Of a DNA stretch of 64,000 bases, positions 8,218-20,852 are shown piece by piece. Position numbers and translations under genes: made by a program. This DNA is from a bacterium 336/3. GTDB lineage: Bacteria > Bacteroidota > Bacteroidia > Cytophagales > Thermonemataceae. The stretch is from NCBI GenBank assembly GCA_001281695.1, contig LJIE01000001.1:130107-194106 (forward strand), read 5' to 3'. Every line of letters starts with the position of its first letter. Positions within the stretch are counted from its first letter, which is position 1. The notes under the pieces were generated by a model. That model did not search any database, was not told where the DNA came from, and saw nothing but the letters and a program-made list of their open reading frames with translations.

Positions 8218-10578
8218 TTAATAAGATATAGGTATATTTAGCAATGATGCAAGATACTTGACAGAGCTATGATTACGAAGTTCAAAAATTGTTCTATGAA
8301 TACTTTGTTTTTCTTTTTTGGTTAAATGCCAACTCAAAACAGCTCTTTCAATGATAATTTTTTTATTAGGGTCTATTTTCTCTGGATTTTCAAGATTTTT
8401 ATGAATTTCATCTAAGTTCTTAGAGATAGGAATATATTCAAATTCTACTCTGTGTATTTTTGTTTTGCCCAAACTACCTTGTATATATTCTACCAAATTA
8501 TCATTATTAATATCCTGCATATATTCTTGATTCATATAAATCCCTTCTAATGGGGTAAATAATCTTTGGAATAAAGAGGGTTGTATTCTTTTTTCGATAG
8601 GCTTATTTTTTTGTGTATCTCTGATAGATACAATAATTACTCCTGAAGTATTTTTCTGAATCCAATCTTTAAACACAAATATAAATCTTGCAGCAGCTTC
8701 TACTCCAAAATTATCTGAAATACCTGCATCCATGATTTGCATTTCGGGTTCACTAGGCAGTTTTACATTGGGAGCAACATACGGAAATGTAGCACTCATG
8801 CGTAATGCACTCAAGAAACGAAGATTTTGACTGTCTTGGTCTTTAAAAAATCTCAAAAACTCTATTCCTTTCACCTTTTGGTTTAAAAATCTACTCTGAA
8901 AGATACTTGGTGTACACATATAAGACATTTGCTGAGGCGAAATGTAAAGTTTTCGACCATCATTGACAATGGTGGGAGAAAGTACCATCATGGGTATAAG
9001 CCCTAACTTTTCAGGTTCTTTATAATCTCCAAGTGATTTATCGAGTACTCCAGCTGTATTCTCATTGAGTTGTTGCTCAAAGGCATAACCTCTATCTTTG
9101 AAATAGGTACGTCCTTTGTAACTAAATTTTTGGAATCGAAAGAAAATATCGTTTACAACCCAACTAAATGTAATAGCATTGAGATTATCTCTTGCAATAT
9201 TTTCAAAATATTCATTGGCATAAATATCTATTTTTTCTTTTTGTTGTCTTAAATACAATTCTCTGAAATAAGCAGCCCCAACAAGCCCTCCAGAAGCCCC
9301 TGTCATCAAGATTGTATGGTTCATTAGTTGCCCCCCTAAAGTACTATCCACATATTGTAGTGTACGCATTGTCCAAACAGAAGCCCTTTGACCACCCCCA
9401 CTACTACAAATAAAAACTATTTTTGGAGGCTCTTTTTTAGGAAATTTAGCTCGCCAATTGTTTAATATTTCAATAGTTTCGTTGTAATCTTGTTTAAAGT
9501 TTTCGTCATTTACGTTATCTCTAACCATTTTCGTAGAATACTCTGGCCTTTTGGGAGTTTCATAATTAATTCCATATACTTCATAAGCCTGATTAAACCA
9601 ATCTCGTTTTGTAACAACATTAAACCCTATCAGTAAAATCATCAAAGCTGTAATTACCCAATTTTTAAGCCAAAATGTAAATGCCCCCACAAACATGACT
9701 ACAAGCGTGAGTAGTAAAACTAAACTTGCTCCTGCAGGTATCTGGAAATATGGATTTTCTTCAAAATAGCCCAAAATCATGACAGCGACAAAAATGGTAG
9801 ATTGAATAATTACAGCATTGAAATGATTTTGGCTAAAAACTTTCATTAGTGCCACTCTATCTATGCCTATCATTTCTCTTACACGCTTGTAATGTACAGG
9901 TGAAGCAAAATAGAAATCCACTCTTGTTTTATCTTTTCGGGCAGAATCGTATCGTTGTTTGATATTTATTTTTGCAATTTTTGTTTTTCTTAAACTTACA
10001 TTCAAACCTTCACTTGCTTTTTTCAATACTTTGAAAATATCTTTATTAGTCAAGAAAAAGTACAAAAAGAAAAAACTACACATCAAAGAAAAACCTCCTA
10101 CAAAACCTGATACATTCCACCAAATTTCACTTTCTACTTCCATGGCACTTTCTCGCTCAAAAGCTACAAATTCCCACAAATAAATAGTTAGAAACGCAAC
10201 AGGGAAAAAACTATTATTGATACAATATTTAAAAAATGGATATCGTAAATGCCCCAAAAAGCCAAATCTATGTGAATCTAGAATATAACAGGTAATATGA
10301 TAAGACATTGTAAAACCTCCAAGGGTAATGCCTAAGATGAATAAACTCCAAACATTTACTCGATTGATATATTCAGGTTCTAAAAAAAGATAGGAAAGTC
10401 CCATCATACTGCCCACATAATCAATTGTAATACCTATCAATAATAGCCACAAAATATGTAGCAAATGATTTTTACGAAGATTTAACAACAATAATTGAAT
10501 AGGAAAAGAGAACCATACTACTGAAACAATAGGCAACCATATATATCTATAAAGCCATCTCAGCTGTTTTTTAAGCAT
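8218..10578 (-). CDS. multi-membrane-span patatin-like phospholipase
   Basis: The 786-residue protein combines about eight hydrophobic segments in the first 330 residues with a C-terminal patatin domain. The patatin motifs are an oxyanion glycine loop (SSGGGQRAS), the nucleophile elbow GASGG with Ser429, and the second dyad residue in MDAGISDN at Asp617. The family hydrolyses acyl ester bonds of phospholipids. The membrane half suggests an integral enzyme acting on inner-membrane lipid with a cytoplasmic catalytic domain. The protein is much longer than soluble patatins (about 300 residues). It heads a likely operon with an unknown gene and gldG, and is divergent from the carboxyltransferase gene. 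Confidence 0.8.
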   Translation of the reverse strand: MLKKQLRWLYRYIWLPIVSVVWFSFPIQLLLLNLRKNHLLHILWLLLIGITIDYVGSMMGLSYLFLEPEYINRVNVWSLFILGITLGGFTMSYHITCYILDSHRFGFLGHLRYPFFKYCINNSFFPVAFLTIYLWEFVAFERESAMEVESEIWWNVSGFVGGFSLMCSFFFLYFFLTNKDIFKVLKKASEGLNVSLRKTKIAKINIKQRYDSARKDKTRVDFYFASPVHYKRVREMIGIDRVALMKVFSQNHFNAVIIQSTIFVAVMILGYFEENPYFQIPAGASLVLLLTLVVMFVGAFTFWLKNWVITALMILLIGFNVVTKRDWFNQAYEVYGINYETPKRPEYSTKMVRDNVNDENFKQDYNETIEILNNWRAKFPKKEPPKIVFICSSGGGQRASVWTMRTLQYVDSTLGGQLMNHTILMTGASGGLVGAAYFRELYLRQQKEKIDIYANEYFENIARDNLNAITFSWVVNDIFFRFQKFSYKGRTYFKDRGYAFEQQLNENTAGVLDKSLGDYKEPEKLGLIPMMVLSPTIVNDGRKLYISPQQMSYMCTPSIFQSRFLNQKVKGIEFLRFFKDQDSQNLRFLSALRMSATFPYVAPNVKLPSEPEMQIMDAGISDNFGVEAAARFIFVFKDWIQKNTSGVIIVSIRDTQKNKPIEKRIQPSLFQRLFTPLEGIYMNQEYMQDINNDNLVEYIQGSLGKTKIHRVEFEYIPISKNLDEIHKNLENPEKIDPNKKIIIERAVLSWHLTKKEKQSIHRTIFELRNHSSVKYLASLLNIPISY

Positions 10579-10703
10579 ATATTCGTTTTGATAAGGGAAC
10601 TTCCAATTGCATACACATATTACAAATGTATCAAGATTTTTCCAAAAACTTTGTACTTTTAGCAGATAACTTTAGAACTTTCCAATATCTTTATTCAAAG
10701 TTA

Positions 10704-10735
10704 TTTGCAGAAAATAATGCCTTTAATTATTTTTG
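10704..10735 (+). promoter_or_regulatory. candidate Bacteroidota promoter (TTTG / TAnnTTTG)
   Basis: TTTG at 10704-10707 and TATTTTTG at 10728-10735 are separated by 20 bases, matching the -33/-7 consensus known from Bacteroides. The -7 box lies 34 bases before the ATG of the carboxyltransferase gene, leaving a short leader. AT-rich sequence makes chance matches possible. Confidence 0.45.
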
Positions 10736-10769
10736 AACCTATCAATTTTGAGAAAATCTAACAATTTAT

Positions 10770-12338
10770 ATGCCCATGAATTCAGGAAAAACGAAATCCG
10801 AAAAATACGAAGTTTTACGCCAAAAAAATGAAGAAGCTTTACTTGCAGGAGGTGCTGACAAAATAGTTTCACAACATAAAAAAGGCAAATTAACAGCTCG
10901 TGAGCGTATAGATTTATTATTAGATGAAGGTTCTTTTGAAGAAATCGGAAAGTTTGTAATGCACAGAACCAAAGATTTTGGAATGGATAAGCAACATTTC
11001 TTAGGAGATGGGGTTATCACGGGTTATGGAACAGTTAATGGACGTTTGATATATGTTTTTTCGCAAGATTTTACTGTATTTGGAGGCTCTCTTTCAGAAG
11101 CTTATGCTGAAAAAATTTGTAAAATCATGGATTTAGCCATGAAAAATGGAGCTCCTGTGATTGGACTCAACGATTCAGGTGGAGCAAGAATTCAGGAAGG
11201 GGTTGTATCATTGGCTGGTTATGCTGATATTTTTTACAAAAACACTTTGGCTTCAGGAGTAATTCCACAACTTTCTGCCATTATGGGTCCTTGTGCTGGT
11301 GGTGCAGTATATTCACCAGCCATCACAGATTTTATTTTGATGACAGAAAACACTTCATATATGTTTGTTACAGGACCTAATGTGGTTAAAACTGTAACTC
11401 ATGAAGATGTAAGTTCTGAAGATTTGGGTGGTGCTTCTGCTCATAGTACAAAATCTGGTGTTACACATTTCTCTTGTGCCAACGAAATAGATACTATTCA
11501 GCATATCAAAAAACTTCTTTCGTATATGCCTCAAAATTGCGAAGAAGATACTCCTATGGTAGCTTATGAGACTACGGGCGATGAATCTAGACCTTCTTTG
11601 GATGATATTATCCCTGATAATCCTAATCAGCCTTACGATATGCGAGAAATCATTGAAACAGTAGCAGATGAAGGTAGCTTTTTAGAAGTTCATAAAAATT
11701 TTGCTGAAAATATTGTGGTTGGCTTTGCTCGTTTAGGTGGCAGAAGTATTGGAATTGTAGGCAACCAACCTGCTGTACTTGCAGGTGTTTTGGATATCAA
11801 TGCAAGTATCAAGGCTGCTCGCTTTGTTCGTTTTTGTGATAGCTTTAATATTCCTTTACTTGTGTTTGAAGATGTCCCCGGCTTTTTACCTGGTACAGAT
11901 CAAGAGTGGCATGGTATCATCACACATGGAGCGAAACTATTGTATGCTTTTTGCGAAGCTACTGTTCCAAGAATCACAGTCATTACCCGCAAAGCTTATG
12001 GTGGAGCTTATGATGTGATGAACTCTAAACACATTGGAGCAGACATGAATTATGCTTGGCCTACTGCCGAAATTGCTGTAATGGGTGCAAAAGGTGCTGC
12101 TGAAATCATTTTCAAGAAAGAAATTTCAGAAGCAGAAAATCCTGAAACCAAACTTCAGGAAAAAGTAGATGAGTATGAGAAGAAATTTGCAAACCCTTAT
12201 AGAGCAGCTTTCAGGGGCTACATTGATGAAGTAATTATGCCATCACAAACACGCAAAAAATTAATCAAAGCATTTAAAATGCTTGAAAACAAAGTGGCTG
12301 TATTACCTAAAAAGAAACATGGAAATATTCCTTTATAA
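10770..12338 (+). CDS. acyl-CoA carboxylase carboxyltransferase, beta subunit (propionyl-CoA type)
   Basis: The 522-residue protein carries both crotonase-like halves of a carboxyltransferase. Motifs include [40 protein letters not shown], the acyl-CoA site [12 protein letters not shown], and the biotin-side [15 protein letters not shown] and [10 protein letters not shown]. Its length is standard for PccB/MmdA-type subunits. It transfers carboxyl from biotin to propionyl- or acetyl-CoA. Neither biotin carboxylase nor biotin carrier genes are nearby, so the complex is assembled from dispersed genes, or the enzyme belongs to a methylmalonyl-CoA decarboxylase. An in-frame ATG six bases downstream is an equally possible start. 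ligA follows after 31 bases. Confidence 0.93.
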   Translation: MPMNSGKTKSEKYEVLRQKNEEALLAGGADKIVSQHKKGKLTARERIDLLLDEGSFEEIGKFVMHRTKDFGMDKQHFLGDGVITGYGTVNGRLIYVFSQDFTVFGGSLSEAYAEKICKIMDLAMKNGAPVIGLNDSGGARIQEGVVSLAGYADIFYKNTLASGVIPQLSAIMGPCAGGAVYSPAITDFILMTENTSYMFVTGPNVVKTVTHEDVSSEDLGGASAHSTKSGVTHFSCANEIDTIQHIKKLLSYMPQNCEEDTPMVAYETTGDESRPSLDDIIPDNPNQPYDMREIIETVADEGSFLEVHKNFAENIVVGFARLGGRSIGIVGNQPAVLAGVLDINASIKAARFVRFCDSFNIPLLVFEDVPGFLPGTDQEWHGIITHGAKLLYAFCEATVPRITVITRKAYGGAYDVMNSKHIGADMNYAWPTAEIAVMGAKGAAEIIFKKEISEAENPETKLQEKVDEYEKKFANPYRAAFRGYIDEVIMPSQTRKKLIKAFKMLENKVAVLPKKKHGNIPL

Positions 12339-12345
12339 TAACTAA

Positions 12346-14382
<2,037 letters not shown>

Positions 14383-14383
14383 T

Positions 14384-14412
14384 AAAAAGGAGGCAAAAGC
14401 CTCTTTTTTATT
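14384..14412. terminator. bidirectional terminator between ligA and the converging membrane-protein gene
   Basis: GAGGC and GCCTC around an AAAA loop, extended by flanking A and T runs, form a hairpin directly after the ligA stop and just before the stop of the opposing gene. T-runs exist in both directions. Confidence 0.75.
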
Positions 14413-14413
14413 T

Positions 14414-14767
14414 TTATAACAATTGTGAATTTTTCTTTTCGTTATTATCAATGATGTTTTGTTTAAAATCATACAAAACATTTCCATTATCACTTACTCT
14501 TAATTGAGCATATCCATTATTCACTAATTTTTCCAAACGTTCTTGAGCTTGGTCTTTATTCAAAGATGTTTGTGAAGATAATTCTTGAGCAGAAATAATT
14601 CCACCTCTCAAATTCGCAAAACGCATAATCATTTCATCTGTAAGCTCAAAACCACTTTTTTGCACTTGTTGTTGTTCTTTAGCTTTATTAGCTTTTCTAC
14701 GATTTGCAATGAAAACCCCTATGGCCACTGCTATACCAATTACTATAAAATTGAAATTATGCTCCAT
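14414..14767 (-). CDS. small membrane-anchored protein with winged-helix-like C-terminus
   Basis: The 117-residue protein has an N-terminal membrane helix (FNFIVIGIAVAIGVFIA), a basic linker (NRRKANKAKEQQQ) and a soluble domain (about residues 40-105). The pattern ISAQELSSQTSLNKDQAQERLEKLVNNGYAQLRV resembles a MarR/PCI-type winged helix, followed by a short beta wing (SDNGNVLYDF). The function is unknown. A membrane-tethered DNA-binding or protein-interaction domain is an inference from the pattern only. It is divergent from the ABC1 kinase gene and converges on ligA. Confidence 0.65.
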   Translation of the reverse strand: MEHNFNFIVIGIAVAIGVFIANRRKANKAKEQQQVQKSGFELTDEMIMRFANLRGGIISAQELSSQTSLNKDQAQERLEKLVNNGYAQLRVSDNGNVLYDFKQNIIDNNEKKNSQLL

Positions 14768-14876
14768 ACATCTGAAATATTTTTTTTATTATTTTGAAAT
14801 TAACACTATTTTGCAAATATTGGTTATCTTTTTTGTAATTTGATAACATCTTACATTTTAAAATTTTTAAGGCTAT

Positions 14877-16538
14877 ATGCTCTTTGGTCAAACAATACGA
14901 AATTTAAAAAGAATTAGACAAATTACCAATATTTTATTGAAATATGGTTTTGAAGATATTGTTGCCAATACCCCTCTAAAAGCTATTATACCAGCCAGTA
15001 GGCGTTTAGCTCGTTTAAGAGGAGAAAATATAACAGAAAAATATACGAGACCACAGCTATCACGTATGGCTGCTGAAGAATTGGGACCCACTTTTGTTAA
15101 ATTAGCCCAAATTTTAGCTAATAGACCTGACATTGTATCCGAAGAATATCAGCACGAATTTGAAAAATTACAAAGCCAAGTAGCTCCATTTCCAACAGAA
15201 ATTGCGAAGAAAATTATTGAACAAGAGCTTAAAAAACCTATTGAGGAAATATTTTTAGAATTTGGTGATAAACCTATAGGCTCTGCTTCTATTGGGCAAG
15301 TACATTTGGCTAAGTTCCAAGATGGGCAAGAAGTAGTTGTGAAAGTACAACGCCCTGATGTCGCTAAAAAAGTAATGACAGACTTAGCTATCATCAAAGA
15401 CATTGTAAAAAGAGGAGATAATTTCTTCAAAGAACAAGGCTTTTACAATATTATGGATATTGTAGTGGCTTTTGAAAAAAGTATTAAAAAAGAATTAGAT
15501 TATACCAATGAAGCTCGGTATATAGACCAATTTAGAACTTATTACAAAGATTATAAAAACTTCTATGTTCCTAAAGCCTTTTTAGAATACACTACAAAAC
15601 AAGTAATGGTTTTGGAATTTGTAAAAGGTTGTAAAATTACAGATGTCAATCAACTTAAAAAATGGGGTATAGAACCAACCAAAATAGCTGAGGCTGGTAT
15701 GGATATTTACCTAACTCAAATCTTTCAACATGGTTATTTTCATGCTGACCCACACCCAGGTAATATCCTTATTCAAGAAAATGGGCGTATTTGTTTGATT
15801 GATTTTGGAATGGTTGGAAAGCTCACAAAGAACGACAGATTTGCTTTTGCTGGTGTCCTCATTGCAATGGCTCAACAAAACCCAAAAGAAATGGCTCGAA
15901 GTTTCAAAGCTTTAGCTATTGATTCAGCTATTGAAGATGACAAAATATTTGAAGCGGCCTTAGGCGAACTGATTGATGATTTTGTTTCATTGGATGTAAA
16001 TCAGTCAAGTATGAGTGATATGGCAGCCAGATTACAAGAAATCATTAGAGATTTTAGGCTTCAAGTACCAGGTGGTGTTTTTATTATTCTAAGGGCTTTA
16101 ACTATTTTAGAGGGTATCGGAAAAACCATTCACCCTACATTTCAAACCTACGAGTTTTTTAAACCTTATGGAGTTAAAATTTTCTTAGATCAATATTCTC
16201 CCAAAAACTTAGGTGAAGATGCTCTTAATACTGCACGCTCATTTGTAGGATTTTTAACTGATTTCCCTCGTGAAGTACGGGAAATCTTGCATAAATTACG
16301 TAAAGGTCGAATCCATATCGAGACTGAATTAATGGGCTATCAACCTGCTATACAAAGCATTACGAAAGCCATTCGTTATTTAGCCATTAGCATTTTGATA
16401 GTTGGTTTATTGGTAGGTTCTTCTATGATGGCAAATGTAGAATTTTCAAAAATTTCAACCCTTAGTATTATTGGTTTTAGTGCTGCGGGACTTTTAATGT
16501 TTAGTTTATTTTGGAAATCTTTTTTTACAGATGATTAA
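14877..16538 (+). CDS. ABC1/UbiB (AarF) family atypical kinase
   Basis: The 553-residue protein shows the ABC1 signature: an N-terminal KxGQ-like segment here reading LGPTFVKLAQILANRPD, the alanine-rich nucleotide loop GSASIGQVHLA, the lysine in VVKVQRP, HADPHPGNI as catalytic loop and LIDFGM as the metal motif. Two hydrophobic helices end the protein (YLAISILIVGLLVGSSMM and LSIIGFSAAGLLMFSLFW). UbiB/AarF proteins support isoprenoid quinone synthesis or export; in a menaquinone organism the exact role is open. The TAA stop overlaps the ATG of the next gene by one base, so the two are translationally coupled. Confidence 0.9.
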   Translation: MLFGQTIRNLKRIRQITNILLKYGFEDIVANTPLKAIIPASRRLARLRGENITEKYTRPQLSRMAAEELGPTFVKLAQILANRPDIVSEEYQHEFEKLQSQVAPFPTEIAKKIIEQELKKPIEEIFLEFGDKPIGSASIGQVHLAKFQDGQEVVVKVQRPDVAKKVMTDLAIIKDIVKRGDNFFKEQGFYNIMDIVVAFEKSIKKELDYTNEARYIDQFRTYYKDYKNFYVPKAFLEYTTKQVMVLEFVKGCKITDVNQLKKWGIEPTKIAEAGMDIYLTQIFQHGYFHADPHPGNILIQENGRICLIDFGMVGKLTKNDRFAFAGVLIAMAQQNPKEMARSFKALAIDSAIEDDKIFEAALGELIDDFVSLDVNQSSMSDMAARLQEIIRDFRLQVPGGVFIILRALTILEGIGKTIHPTFQTYEFFKPYGVKIFLDQYSPKNLGEDALNTARSFVGFLTDFPREVREILHKLRKGRIHIETELMGYQPAIQSITKAIRYLAISILIVGLLVGSSMMANVEFSKISTLSIIGFSAAGLLMFSLFWKSFFTDD

Positions 16539-18778
16539 TGAAAAGGTATTTGTATGCGTATCTTTTTTTTCTTTCTATTTCAGGAGTGGCTCAAAACAGG
16601 TTAGATAGCTTATTAAACCAAATACCCAAGGCTACAAAACAAAACTATCGAGAAATTATTCATAAAACGATTGTAGAAATAAGAAAAGTTAAAGAAAAAA
16701 AGAATTTAGAAAAGTCCTTAGAATTATTTTATGCCAAAAGCCAAAAAGTTTCTTTTGTTGAGATGTCTTTACTTGCTCAAATAGAATTGGCTAAATATTA
16801 TTTTGACCAAAAGCAAGAAGCAAAAAGTTTAGAATTAGCCTTTGAGGCATATTATAAAGCAAAAGAAACAGAATCTTTTTATGAGAATGCAGAAGTATCA
16901 GCATTTTTGGCTTCGTTATATGTTCTTGGTGAGAATAATCAAAAAGCTATGGCTTATGCTTTGGAAGCTCAATCTATTTATGAAAAAATAAATATGTCTG
17001 AAAAAGCAAACTCATTATTTTACGATATGGGGCTTGTACAATACAGACTTAAACAATGGGATAAGTCGTTGAATTCCTTATTAAAAATACAAGAATCTTA
17101 TCTGGTTGTATTAAACGAACAAGAGCAAATTAATTATTATAATGCAATTGGACTGATATATAGAAAGACAAATAATTTTCTGAAAGCTATTCAATACTTT
17201 CAGAAAGCTACAGAAGTAGCTCAGAAGTTCAATAGGAATGATTGGATAGGGATTTTAACAGGCAATCTTGGTGATGTTTATGCTGCTCAAAAAATGTTTG
17301 ATTCTGCTCGCAAACATTGGAAGATAGATATAGATACTTGCATTAAGTATAAAATCTGGGGCAACGTAGTTGCAACATCAAATTTTTGGGCAGATAGTTA
17401 CTACCAAGAAAATAAATTTAATGAAGCTCTTGAGTATTATCAAAAATCTCTTCAATATTTAGATTCATTGCCAGATAAAGAATTTAATAATCGTTTTACT
17501 ACGTATAAAGGATGTTCCAATATTTATTTTAAGCTTAAAGATTTTGAAAAAGCTTTGTTTTATGAAAAACAAGCCAATATTTATTACGATTCTTTACAGA
17601 ATTTTTTAAAAGCTTCTGAAGTATTACAGACACAAACAAATTTTGAAGTTTCTATCAAAGAAAAAGAGCTATTGAGTAAAAGATTAGAGGCTACAAGAAG
17701 AGAAAGATTCATTTGGATTGGGATTAGTATTTTGATTTTACTTATTGGTGTATTAGGTTGGTTGCTCAGACGACAATATCTTTTGAATGTTGTTATTTTG
17801 AAACAAAAAAGCAACATAATAAATCAAAACGAAGAAATTAACAGACAAAATGAAGAACTTTGGGAGCAACAACAAGAAATTTTATCCCAAACAGAAGTGA
17901 TTTATGAGCGAAATCAGGAACAAGAAATCTTAATCCAGAAACTTCATGAAAACGAAGCTTTTTTAAGAGAAGCTCTTGATGAAGTGGTTAAAAGCGAAAA
18001 AATCATCAATGAAAAAAATGAAATGCTTTTATCATATAACAAAAACTTAGAAGATGAAGTTGTTCTTAGGACTCATGAATTGAGTCAAAAAAATCAAGAA
18101 TTAATTCAAACTAATAGCCAATTAGAGCAATTTGCCTATGTTTTAGCTCACAACTTACGTTCTCCTATTGCACGTCTGAGAGGTTTAGTCAGTTGTATTG
18201 ATATGGGTAATACCAATAGTTCAGAAAATTTTAAAATCATAGAATATATTGGTACTTCAGCTTTGGAGTTAGATTCTATTGTAAAAGATTTGAATAAAAT
18301 TTTAGAAATCAAAAAGAATGTAAAAGAAGTTTATGAGTTAGTCCATATTTATGAACGAATTAGTGAAAATCTAGAAAATATCAAATCAGATTATCCAAGT
18401 ATTGATTTTGATTTAGATTTAGCATTACAGGTCAATGAAATATATTCTGTAAAGGCTTATATTAATAGTATTTTTTATAATTTAATCAGTAATGCATTCA
18501 AGTATAGAATTACCAGCAAAAAATTAATCATTACTATCAAAACTGCTGAAACTGCTGATTTTATTTCTATTGAGTTTTCTGATAATGGTTTAGGAATTGA
18601 TTTGGAGAAATTCAAGGATAAAATTTTTACTCCTTACAAAAGATTTCATGAAGGTGTAGAAGGGAAAGGGTTAGGACTACACCTTGTTAAAATTCAAGTG
18701 GAAGCTCTCAAAGGCTCTTTAAATATTAGAAGTGCTGTAAATGCAGGTACTACTTTTCAGATTTATTTAAAAAAATAA
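16538..18778 (+). CDS. TPR-containing sensor histidine kinase
   Basis: The 746-residue protein has a signal peptide (MKRYLYAYLFFLSISGVAQ), TPR repeats in the periplasm (about residues 40-370), one membrane helix (about 391-410), a cytoplasmic coiled coil (about 420-520), and a histidine kinase core. His538 lies in the box AYVLAHNLRSPIARLRGL, followed by the N box NLISNAFKY and the ATP-lid motifs FSDNGLGID and GKGLGLHLV. No receiver gene is adjacent. This architecture is common in Bacteroidota and senses unknown envelope signals. It overlaps the ABC1 kinase gene by one base, which suggests linked expression. It ends at a strong hairpin shared with aspS. Confidence 0.88.
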   Translation: MKRYLYAYLFFLSISGVAQNRLDSLLNQIPKATKQNYREIIHKTIVEIRKVKEKKNLEKSLELFYAKSQKVSFVEMSLLAQIELAKYYFDQKQEAKSLELAFEAYYKAKETESFYENAEVSAFLASLYVLGENNQKAMAYALEAQSIYEKINMSEKANSLFYDMGLVQYRLKQWDKSLNSLLKIQESYLVVLNEQEQINYYNAIGLIYRKTNNFLKAIQYFQKATEVAQKFNRNDWIGILTGNLGDVYAAQKMFDSARKHWKIDIDTCIKYKIWGNVVATSNFWADSYYQENKFNEALEYYQKSLQYLDSLPDKEFNNRFTTYKGCSNIYFKLKDFEKALFYEKQANIYYDSLQNFLKASEVLQTQTNFEVSIKEKELLSKRLEATRRERFIWIGISILILLIGVLGWLLRRQYLLNVVILKQKSNIINQNEEINRQNEELWEQQQEILSQTEVIYERNQEQEILIQKLHENEAFLREALDEVVKSEKIINEKNEMLLSYNKNLEDEVVLRTHELSQKNQELIQTNSQLEQFAYVLAHNLRSPIARLRGLVSCIDMGNTNSSENFKIIEYIGTSALELDSIVKDLNKILEIKKNVKEVYELVHIYERISENLENIKSDYPSIDFDLDLALQVNEIYSVKAYINSIFYNLISNAFKYRITSKKLIITIKTAETADFISIEFSDNGLGIDLEKFKDKIFTPYKRFHEGVEGKGLGLHLVKIQVEALKGSLNIRSAVNAGTTFQIYLKK

Positions 18779-18810
18779 GCTCCTAAAAAATTAGGAGCTT
18801 ATTTTTATTT
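18774..18810. terminator. bidirectional terminator between histidine kinase gene and aspS
   Basis: A perfect 13-base-pair stem (18774-18786 with 18791-18803) and AAAA loop, with T-rich sequence after it, lies between convergent stop codons; the kinase TAA is inside the stem. The symmetry allows use from both strands. Confidence 0.88.
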
Positions 18811-20562
18811 TTTTGTATTTACCAAAATACTCAGTTCTTTGAGTTGTTCCTCACTAATCTCAGAAGGAGAATCTATCATCACATCTCTACCCGAATTATT
18901 TTTAGGGAATGCAATGAAATCTCTAATACTATCCGCACCACCAAATAAAGAACACAATCTATCAAAACCAAAAGCGATTCCACCATGTGGAGGAGCTCCA
19001 TATTTAAAAGCATTCATCAAAAAGCCAAATTGAGATTCTGCTTGTTCAGCAGTAAAGCCTAAAATTTCAAACATTTTGGCTTGTAAGGTCTTATCAAAAA
19101 TACGGATTGAACCACCACCTACTTCAACACCATTAATCACCATGTCGTAAGCATTTGCTCTGATTTTTCCTAAATCTCCAGTTTGAAGATAATGCAAATC
19201 CTCTGGTTTTGGTGAAGTAAAAGGATGATGCATGGCAAACCATCTATTTTGTTCTTCATCAAACTCTAATAATGGAAAATCCAATACCCAAAGACAAGAG
19301 AATGTATTTTTATCTCTCAATCCCAAACGAGTTCCCATTTCCAAACGTAACTCATTGAGTTGCTTACGTGTTTTGTAGTCATCACCACTCAAAACCAGTA
19401 ATAAATCACCTGCCTCAGCATTCATGGCAGTAGCCCATGCTTTCAAGTCCTCTTGTGAGTAAAATTTATCTACTGATGATTTAAATGTTCCATCAGTTTT
19501 ACATTGCACATATACCAAACCTTTTGCTCCAATTTGGGGGCGTTTTATGAACTCTGTAAGTTCATCTAACTGTTTACGAGTATATTCTGATGCTCCTTTT
19601 GCACAAATTCCTACCACAAGTTCAGCACTATCAAACACTTGGAAACCTTTGTTTTTCACAATGTCTGTAAGTTCTACAAACTTCATTTCAAAACGAGTAT
19701 CAGGCTTATCAGAACCATAAAACTTCATGGCATCTGCATAAGTCATTCTATCTAAATTTGCTATTTCTAAGCCTTTTACAGTTTTAAATAAATGGCGTAC
19801 AAGCCCTTCAAATGTGTTTAAAATGTCTTCTTGTTCAATAAAAGACATTTCACAATCTATTTGTGTAAATTCTGGTTGTCTATCAGCTCTCAAGTCTTCA
19901 TCACGGAAACACTTTACAATTTGATAATATCTATCAAAGCCCGAAACCATAAGCAACTGCTTGAATGTTTGAGGTGATTGAGGTAAAGCATAAAACTGCC
20001 CCTCATTCATACGGCTGGGTACTACGAAATCTCTTGCACCTTCAGGTGTAGATTTGATAAGAACAGGCGTTTCTACCTCTATAAAATCTTGGTTGTCAAG
20101 ATAATTACGTGTTGCTTTTGCCATTTTATGACGAAGCATTAGGTTTTCACGTACTACATTTCTACGCAAATCTAAATAACGATACTTCATACGAAGCTCA
20201 TCACCACCATCTGTTTCATCTTCTATTTTGAAGGGAGGGATTTCAGAAGTATTTAATATTTTAATACTTTCAGCCCATACTTCTATATCTCCAGTTGCAA
20301 TCTTAGGATTTTTGGAAAGTCTTTCAGCTATTTTTCCCGTTACCTGAATTACAAACTCACGTCCAAGCTTCCGAGCTGTATCAAATAAATCACTTGCAGA
20401 CTTTCCTTCTTCTAAAGTGATTTGAGTAATTCCATATCTATCTCGTAAATCTATCCACAAGATGCTTCCTTTATCTCTGATGGTTTGTACCCAACCACAA
20501 AGGTTTACTGTTTGGTCTTTTTGTTCTATTCGGAGTTCTCCGCAAGTATGTGTTCTTAGCAT
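18805..20562 (-). CDS. aspS: aspartate--tRNA ligase
   Basis: The 585-residue bacterial-type AspRS has an N-terminal OB anticodon-binding domain ([19 protein letters not shown]), class II motif 2 ([18 protein letters not shown]), the bacterial GAD insertion (about residues 290-420) and motif 3 ([15 protein letters not shown]). The start is placed at the ATG giving [11 protein letters not shown], the usual beginning in this family; the frame can be extended six codons to a TTG. It charges tRNA-Asp and, depending on Asn pathway genes elsewhere, may be discriminating or not. It converges on the TPR kinase gene. Confidence 0.96.
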   Translation of the reverse strand: MLRTHTCGELRIEQKDQTVNLCGWVQTIRDKGSILWIDLRDRYGITQITLEEGKSASDLFDTARKLGREFVIQVTGKIAERLSKNPKIATGDIEVWAESIKILNTSEIPPFKIEDETDGGDELRMKYRYLDLRRNVVRENLMLRHKMAKATRNYLDNQDFIEVETPVLIKSTPEGARDFVVPSRMNEGQFYALPQSPQTFKQLLMVSGFDRYYQIVKCFRDEDLRADRQPEFTQIDCEMSFIEQEDILNTFEGLVRHLFKTVKGLEIANLDRMTYADAMKFYGSDKPDTRFEMKFVELTDIVKNKGFQVFDSAELVVGICAKGASEYTRKQLDELTEFIKRPQIGAKGLVYVQCKTDGTFKSSVDKFYSQEDLKAWATAMNAEAGDLLLVLSGDDYKTRKQLNELRLEMGTRLGLRDKNTFSCLWVLDFPLLEFDEEQNRWFAMHHPFTSPKPEDLHYLQTGDLGKIRANAYDMVINGVEVGGGSIRIFDKTLQAKMFEILGFTAEQAESQFGFLMNAFKYGAPPHGGIAFGFDRLCSLFGGADSIRDFIAFPKNNSGRDVMIDSPSEISEEQLKELSILVNTKK

Positions 20563-20592
20563 GGTTTTTATATCTTTCAAATTCTATAAATT

Positions 20593-20619
20593 CCTCAATC
20601 ATTGAGGGATGCAAATTTA
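20593..20619 (-). promoter_or_regulatory. candidate aspS promoter -7 box with small inverted repeat
   Basis: On the minus strand TAAATTTG (20612-20619) fits the TAnnTTTG -7 element about 50 bases before the aspS ATG. Just downstream, CCTCAAT and ATTGAGG (20593-20607) form a 7-base inverted repeat near the expected transcript start. No clear -33 box is seen. The rest of the 290-base gap 20563-20852 is AT-rich and shows no gene or RNA I can recognise. Confidence 0.35.
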
Positions 20620-20852
20620 ATTATTTTGCATCTGTTTGTTTTTTTATCTTAAAAATAATTCCATAAAATTTTATTAGAGAAATTATAAAACATTGATAAC
20701 AAATCATTTAATATCAAACTTAAAACCTTATTTCTAAAATATTAAAAGTAATGGAGAACTCTTAGGAACCATACAATCTTTTAGAATGATTGGCGTTTTA
20801 TGTAGTCTTAGATATTTAGGAATATATTCAAAGAATTAAAAAACTCAAACTT

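Noticed and set aside
20620-20852. Possible small RNA or riboswitch in the gap before the M24 peptidase gene
   Set aside because: Only AT-rich sequence is visible, without a stable hairpin or T-run; nothing supports an RNA gene.
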